Assembly: GCA_942159475.1 (NCBI GenBank)
Contig: OW804096.1
Coordinates: 103,638,194-103,702,193 of the forward strand
DNA length: 64,000 nt
Direction: 5' to 3'
Source of the DNA: Sthenelais limicola
Taxonomy: Eukaryota > Annelida > Polychaeta > Phyllodocida > Sigalionidae
Made by a program: the position numbers and the translations under genes. The notes under the pieces were generated by a model. That model was not told the DNA's origin, did not search any database, and worked only from the letters and a program-made list of their open reading frames with translations. Shown in pieces: positions 63,383 to 64,000 of the stretch. Every line of letters starts with the position of its first letter. Position 1 is the stretch's first letter.

Positions 63383-64000
63383 ATGTTGCGATTTTGCAAC
63401 AGGTGTGAGATAAGACATAAGAAGCCTACTGGTAAAAAGTGTGTGAAGAGGAAACCTGTTAAATCGGTTGTCATTAATACAGAAATGGCTCAAAGCGGAG
63501 GAAAAATTCCTGACTCGACTCCCGACGATCAGATTGATCTATCGGGTCGCATGAGTGTGCTCGAAGGCATGGTGAGGGGCATAGCTGAATCTATCGCTAC
63601 GAAACCCACCGATGAAGCTTCAAGCGACCAAGTCGGATGGGAGAAGACCAGACCAAGCAGATATGACGTTACCTCCCCCAGCAATTCTTCGAGTGAATCT
63701 CGTTCAAGCTCAAGTTCATCATCGGGGTCCACCGCTCGTATGACGAGAAATCGTAGGCGGAAGAAAGACAAGAAGAATGACAAGTTCAGCCACGAACACC
63801 ATATGGAGAAGGGTGAAGTAGTTGAATCATTTGACTCGTTGATTTTGGTAACGCTAAAAACTTTGCAAATGTTCTATGCTCAGGGTAAAGATGTATCGGG
63901 TTTAATCAGCCATGCCATATTAATGTGCGACAAGGAAGTTTCTCATACTTATACCGCAAAGGCGTCGATCTCTTACGATAAAGCAGTGAGAATTAGAGCA
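63383..64000 (+). CDS. Gag-like protein with N-terminal Cys motif (runs off the window)
   Basis: The frame is open from ATG at 63383 to the window end: 206 codons with no stop. The N-terminus has Cys-x2-Cys and a third Cys (CNRCEIRHKKPTGKKC), a form I associate with the first protein of some retroelements. An acidic segment, a Ser-rich tract (about residues 110-122), a strongly basic patch (RNRRRKKDKK) and a helix-rich part (VESFDSLILVTLKTLQMFY) follow. Base composition is clearly less AT-rich than the surrounding DNA, arguing for a real, recently active coding sequence. A retrotransposon gag is the best guess; a domesticated or host gene is possible. I cannot name the family. Confidence 0.55.
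   Translation, partial: MLRFCNRCEIRHKKPTGKKCVKRKPVKSVVINTEMAQSGGKIPDSTPDDQIDLSGRMSVLEGMVRGIAESIATKPTDEASSDQVGWEKTRPSRYDVTSPSNSSSESRSSSSSSSGSTARMTRNRRRKKDKKNDKFSHEHHMEKGEVVESFDSLILVTLKTLQMFYAQGKDVSGLISHAILMCDKEVSHTYTAKASISYDKAVRIRA

Overview
The window looks like AT-rich nuclear DNA from an invertebrate animal, most likely marine. The evidence is split genes with GT-AG introns, a spread-out gene layout, a ZNF474-type C2HC zinc-finger gene, a ZIP1/2/3-type zinc transporter, a secretory-pathway cyclophilin, and decayed Jockey/CR1-like and L1/Tx1-like LINEs beside a Ty3/gypsy element. The sequence alone does not fix the phylum.

Host genes. (1) A ZNF474-like gene on + (four exons recognised, 8686-13847; its first exon is not found). 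(2) A SLC39/ZIP zinc transporter on - with a single-exon CDS (21763-22941) and a decayed copy of its own 3' coding segment just downstream. (3) A 214-residue secreted or ER cyclophilin on -, with five coding exons and one 5' UTR exon (45416 to about 50283), a TATA box and a poly(A) signal. The rest of 1-28.9 kb is mostly non-coding, with hairpins, MITE-like elements and simple repeats.

Mobile DNA. 28.9-39.7 kb holds a nearly full-length but dead Jockey/CR1-like LINE ('LINE-A', -), whose ORF2 is split by two nested non-autonomous inverted-repeat transposons (29807-31523 and 32266-33765). Just upstream of it lies a truncated CR1-like LINE ('LINE-B', -). 40.6-44.25 kb is a degenerate AT-rich tandem array. 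51.8-57.85 kb is an L1/Tx1-like LINE ('LINE-C', -). 58.0-61.2 kb is a 5'-truncated Ty3/gypsy element (-). 61.6-62.9 kb is an internally deleted relative of LINE-C ('LINE-D', +). From 63.27 kb a TATA box precedes an open, unfinished gag-like reading frame that runs off the window (+).

Most interesting point. The ORF1 proteins of two LINEs from different clades, LINE-A and LINE-C, each carry a NADAR (YbiA-like) domain after a coiled coil and an RRM-like region. Other NADAR proteins have been reported to remove ADP-ribose from guanine in nucleic acid. I infer that some LINE RNPs in this animal carry an enzyme acting on ADP-ribosylated nucleic acid, perhaps as a counter-defence. The second most interesting point is a 13-bp word, GTAAGCGACCGTG, found six times within 1.2 kb inside one of the nested transposons.
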